Source: Streptomyces durocortorensis
Lineage (GTDB): Bacteria > Actinomycetota > Actinomycetes > Streptomycetales > Streptomycetaceae
Direction: 5' to 3'
NCBI RefSeq assembly: GCF_016901035.1
Contig: NZ_JAFEUF010000001.1
Span: 65,565 to 128,358, forward strand
Length of the DNA stretch: 62,794 nucleotides
The notes under the pieces are model-generated. The model was not told where the DNA came from and searched no databases. It worked only from the letters and a program-made list of their open reading frames with translations. Made by a program: the position numbers and the translations under genes. Each line of letters starts with the position of its first letter. The stretch's first letter is position 1. Positions 61,263 through 62,794 of this stretch are shown one piece after another.

Positions 61263-61399
61263 CGGAACGCCTTTCTTTGCTTCCTGCTCCGTACCGTAGT
61301 GGGTACGGGTCGGTACCAGTAGGCCTCGCGGGCCTGTGAGACCCCAGGTGCTGTGAGGTCTACCGGCCTGTGAGACCTACGGGCCTGTGGCCGGTCCGG

Positions 61400-61744
61400 T
61401 CAGAACGGCAGGCCCGGGATGCCGCCCCCGCCGCCCAGGCCCTGTGCCAGCGGGCCGAGCTTCTCCTGCTGGAGCGCCTGCGCGTTCTCGTTGGCCGCCT
61501 GGACGGCCGCGACGACGAGATCGGCGAGCGTCTCGGTGTCCTCCGGGTCCACCGCCTTCGGGTCGATCACCAGGGCGCGGAGCTCGCCGGAACCGGTCAC
61601 GGTGGCCTTCACCAGACCGCCGCCCGCCTGTCCGTCGACCTCGGTCCTGGCCAGTTCCTCCTGGGCCGCGGCGAGATCCTGCTGCATCTTCTGGGCCTGC
61701 TGGAGCAACTGCTGCATATCGGGCTGGCCACCACCGGGAATCAC
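61400..61744 (-). CDS. YbaB/EbfC nucleoid-associated protein
   Basis: GTG 61744 ([14 protein letters not shown]) has AGGAG about 7 bases upstream and matches the family start in Streptomyces. ATG 61759 would add five residues. The 114-aa product has the helical N-terminus ([18 protein letters not shown]) and the beta core [18 protein letters not shown]. It binds DNA as a dimer and is classically encoded just before recR, as here. The C-terminus is Gly-rich ([11 protein letters not shown]). Confidence 0.95.
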   Translation of the reverse strand: MIPGGGQPDMQQLLQQAQKMQQDLAAAQEELARTEVDGQAGGGLVKATVTGSGELRALVIDPKAVDPEDTETLADLVVAAVQAANENAQALQQEKLGPLAQGLGGGGGIPGLPF

Positions 61745-62042
61745 GGTCACTCCTGGCATTTCGACGACAAATGTTTCGGTAAGCCGAGCCTACGTGTTCC
61801 TTGGTCACCGCGCTCCACCCGCCGGGGGGCAACTCTTTCGAGTGAGATCTCAGAACCGGCGTGAGTGCTCCTATACCTGACCAGCGGCCCTGCGCAGGCG
61901 GGAATCCCGCGATTTCGACCCCGCGGCCCACCATTCGGCGGTAGGAAGGGCATGCACATCGACACACGAGCGTGCATGTCCAGTGACGCAGAGTTACAGC
62001 ACGGGAGCCTTCCCGTCCGTCAGAGTGCAGAGGAGTGCCCCG
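61745..62042. other. divergent promoter region, about 300 bp
   Basis: Separates ybaB (minus) from the SLATT gene (plus) and must hold both promoters. A/T-richer positions lie near 61750-61790. No specific motif can be defended. Confidence 0.35.
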
Positions 62043-62794
62043 GTGAGTCAGCCGGAGATGCAGCCCGAAGGGCCGCCCCGCAAGGAGTCCGATGCGGGAT
62101 CCGGTGAGAACGGAGCAGATGGTTCCGCTACCGGGAACGGGGCCAGGACCGCGGACAGCGCCAACGGTCGCGTCGGTGGACGTGCCGAGGGACGTGCCGG
62201 GGGGCGCGATCTGACCGGGCGACCCTTCCCCCTCGGGGACTGGGGCGAGCCTGCCGAGCGGCTGGACGAGCTCTACCGCTGGGTCGAGACCGGGGCCCTG
62301 GAGACCGCCGACTGGTATCTGAACGACCGCGTCTGGAAGCGCCGCGCCGCGAGGACGTTACGGATCGGGACGGCCGCCGGGGTGGTCGCCGGGGCCGCTC
62401 TGCCGCTGCTCGACCTGACCGGCGCGCTGAGCGGCTCGGCGGGCTGGGGCTATCTGTCGCTGCTGCTGGGGGCCGCCTGCATGGCCTGCGACCGGTATTT
62501 CGGCCTCACCTCCGGGTGGATAAGGAACCTCGCCACGGCCCAGGCGGTGCAGCGGCGGCTCCAGGTGCTCCAGTTCGACTGGGCCTCGGAGTGCGTACGG
62601 GAGATGCTCGGGCCGACCGAGGGCACGGCCAGCGAGGCGGCCGAGCGGTGCCTGGGGGTGCTGCGGAGGTTCTCCGAGGACGTGACCGAGCTGGTGCGGT
62701 CGGAGACGGCGGACTGGATGGTGGAGTTCCGGGCGGGGCCCGCGCCGATGGGGATGCAGGCGCTGGCGACGGGGAGTGCGGGACGGGGGGAGCC
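62043..62794 (+). CDS. SLATT-domain membrane protein, 3' end beyond window
   Basis: GTG 62043 has GAGGAG about 8 bases upstream, and the frame stays open to the window end (250 codons, incomplete). After about 60 residues of Gly/Glu/Arg-rich low complexity, the sequence reads ERLDELYRWVETGALETADW, then two adjacent membrane helices (TAAGVVAGAALPLLDLTGAL and YLSLLLGAACMACDRYFGL) and a helical cytoplasmic part. This is the SLATT two-helix plan, proposed to be pore-forming or sensor-linked. It sits next to ybaB-recR in Streptomyces cores as I remember. Confidence 0.85.
   Translation, partial: MSQPEMQPEGPPRKESDAGSGENGADGSATGNGARTADSANGRVGGRAEGRAGGRDLTGRPFPLGDWGEPAERLDELYRWVETGALETADWYLNDRVWKRRAARTLRIGTAAGVVAGAALPLLDLTGALSGSAGWGYLSLLLGAACMACDRYFGLTSGWIRNLATAQAVQRRLQVLQFDWASECVREMLGPTEGTASEAAERCLGVLRRFSEDVTELVRSETADWMVEFRAGPAPMGMQALATGSAGRGE

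Overview
The window reads as Streptomyces chromosome. Coding sequence is dense and very G+C rich, GTG starts are common, and genes often overlap by ATGA or GTGA. The right third has the usual Streptomyces core order: S9 peptidase, SURF1, anti-sigma/sigma pair, asd-lysC, DUF5063, recR, ybaB, SLATT-domain gene. The left two thirds are accessory. The window opens with a 66-base C run that looks like a contig edge.

Layout. (1) 0.1-2.6 kb: an unrecognised gene, a small membrane protein, a nucleotidyltransferase-fold protein and a Nudix hydrolase. (2) 2.6-14.5 kb: an HTH/TPR regulator and a D-amino-acid-oxidase-like gene face a nine-gene plus-strand run. That run holds a GHKL ATPase, two GT4 glycosyltransferases, a D-2-hydroxyacid-dehydrogenase-like protein lacking two catalytic residues, a MoaA-like radical SAM protein, an unknown protein with an SDID motif, a second radical SAM protein, a TobZ-type carbamoyltransferase and an HD hydrolase. 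I read it as a compact, unassigned small-molecule pathway, possibly nucleotide-derived. A divergent glutamyl-tRNA synthetase (GluRS) lies convergent to it. (3) 16.4-27.3 kb: a probable defence island. It has a C5 DNA methyltransferase; a coupled ATPase / 479-aa protein / 1678-aa FtsK-motor trio that resembles DptF-DptG-DptH in order, size and coupling; and, opposing it, an AbrB-like protein, a 69-aa ORF and Vsr, chained by ATGA overlaps. No DNA-phosphorothioation genes are present. The pairing with C5 methylation and Vsr is the best candidate here for an undescribed system.

(4) At 27.6 kb lies the 3' half of a tRNA-Pro(CGG). Thirty bases of it recur at 41.05 kb in the same orientation, so two integrative events probably accreted at one tRNA-Pro att site. 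Between the copies are a broken nuclease/alkyltransferase-like gene, a second-type metG, a persulfide/sulfur-stress locus (CsoR/CstR repressor, rhodaneses, metallo-beta-lactamase-rhodanese fusion, TauE, DUF302) with three palindromic operators, surface and lipoproteins, and an IS5-type remnant. (5) 41.3-43.4 kb: a compact type II restriction-modification pair just right of the second att remnant. (6) 43.5-46 kb: a graveyard of truncated genes (MarR, SDR, molybdopterin-binding regulator, molybdopterin oxidoreductase) around an intact DUF899 gene, leading into the core.

At least five genes are broken by frameshift, nonsense or deletion. Two frameshifts sit in short G/C homopolymers, so sequencing error must be excluded before calling those pseudogenes. 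No integrase, CRISPR array, rRNA or complete tRNA is visible.
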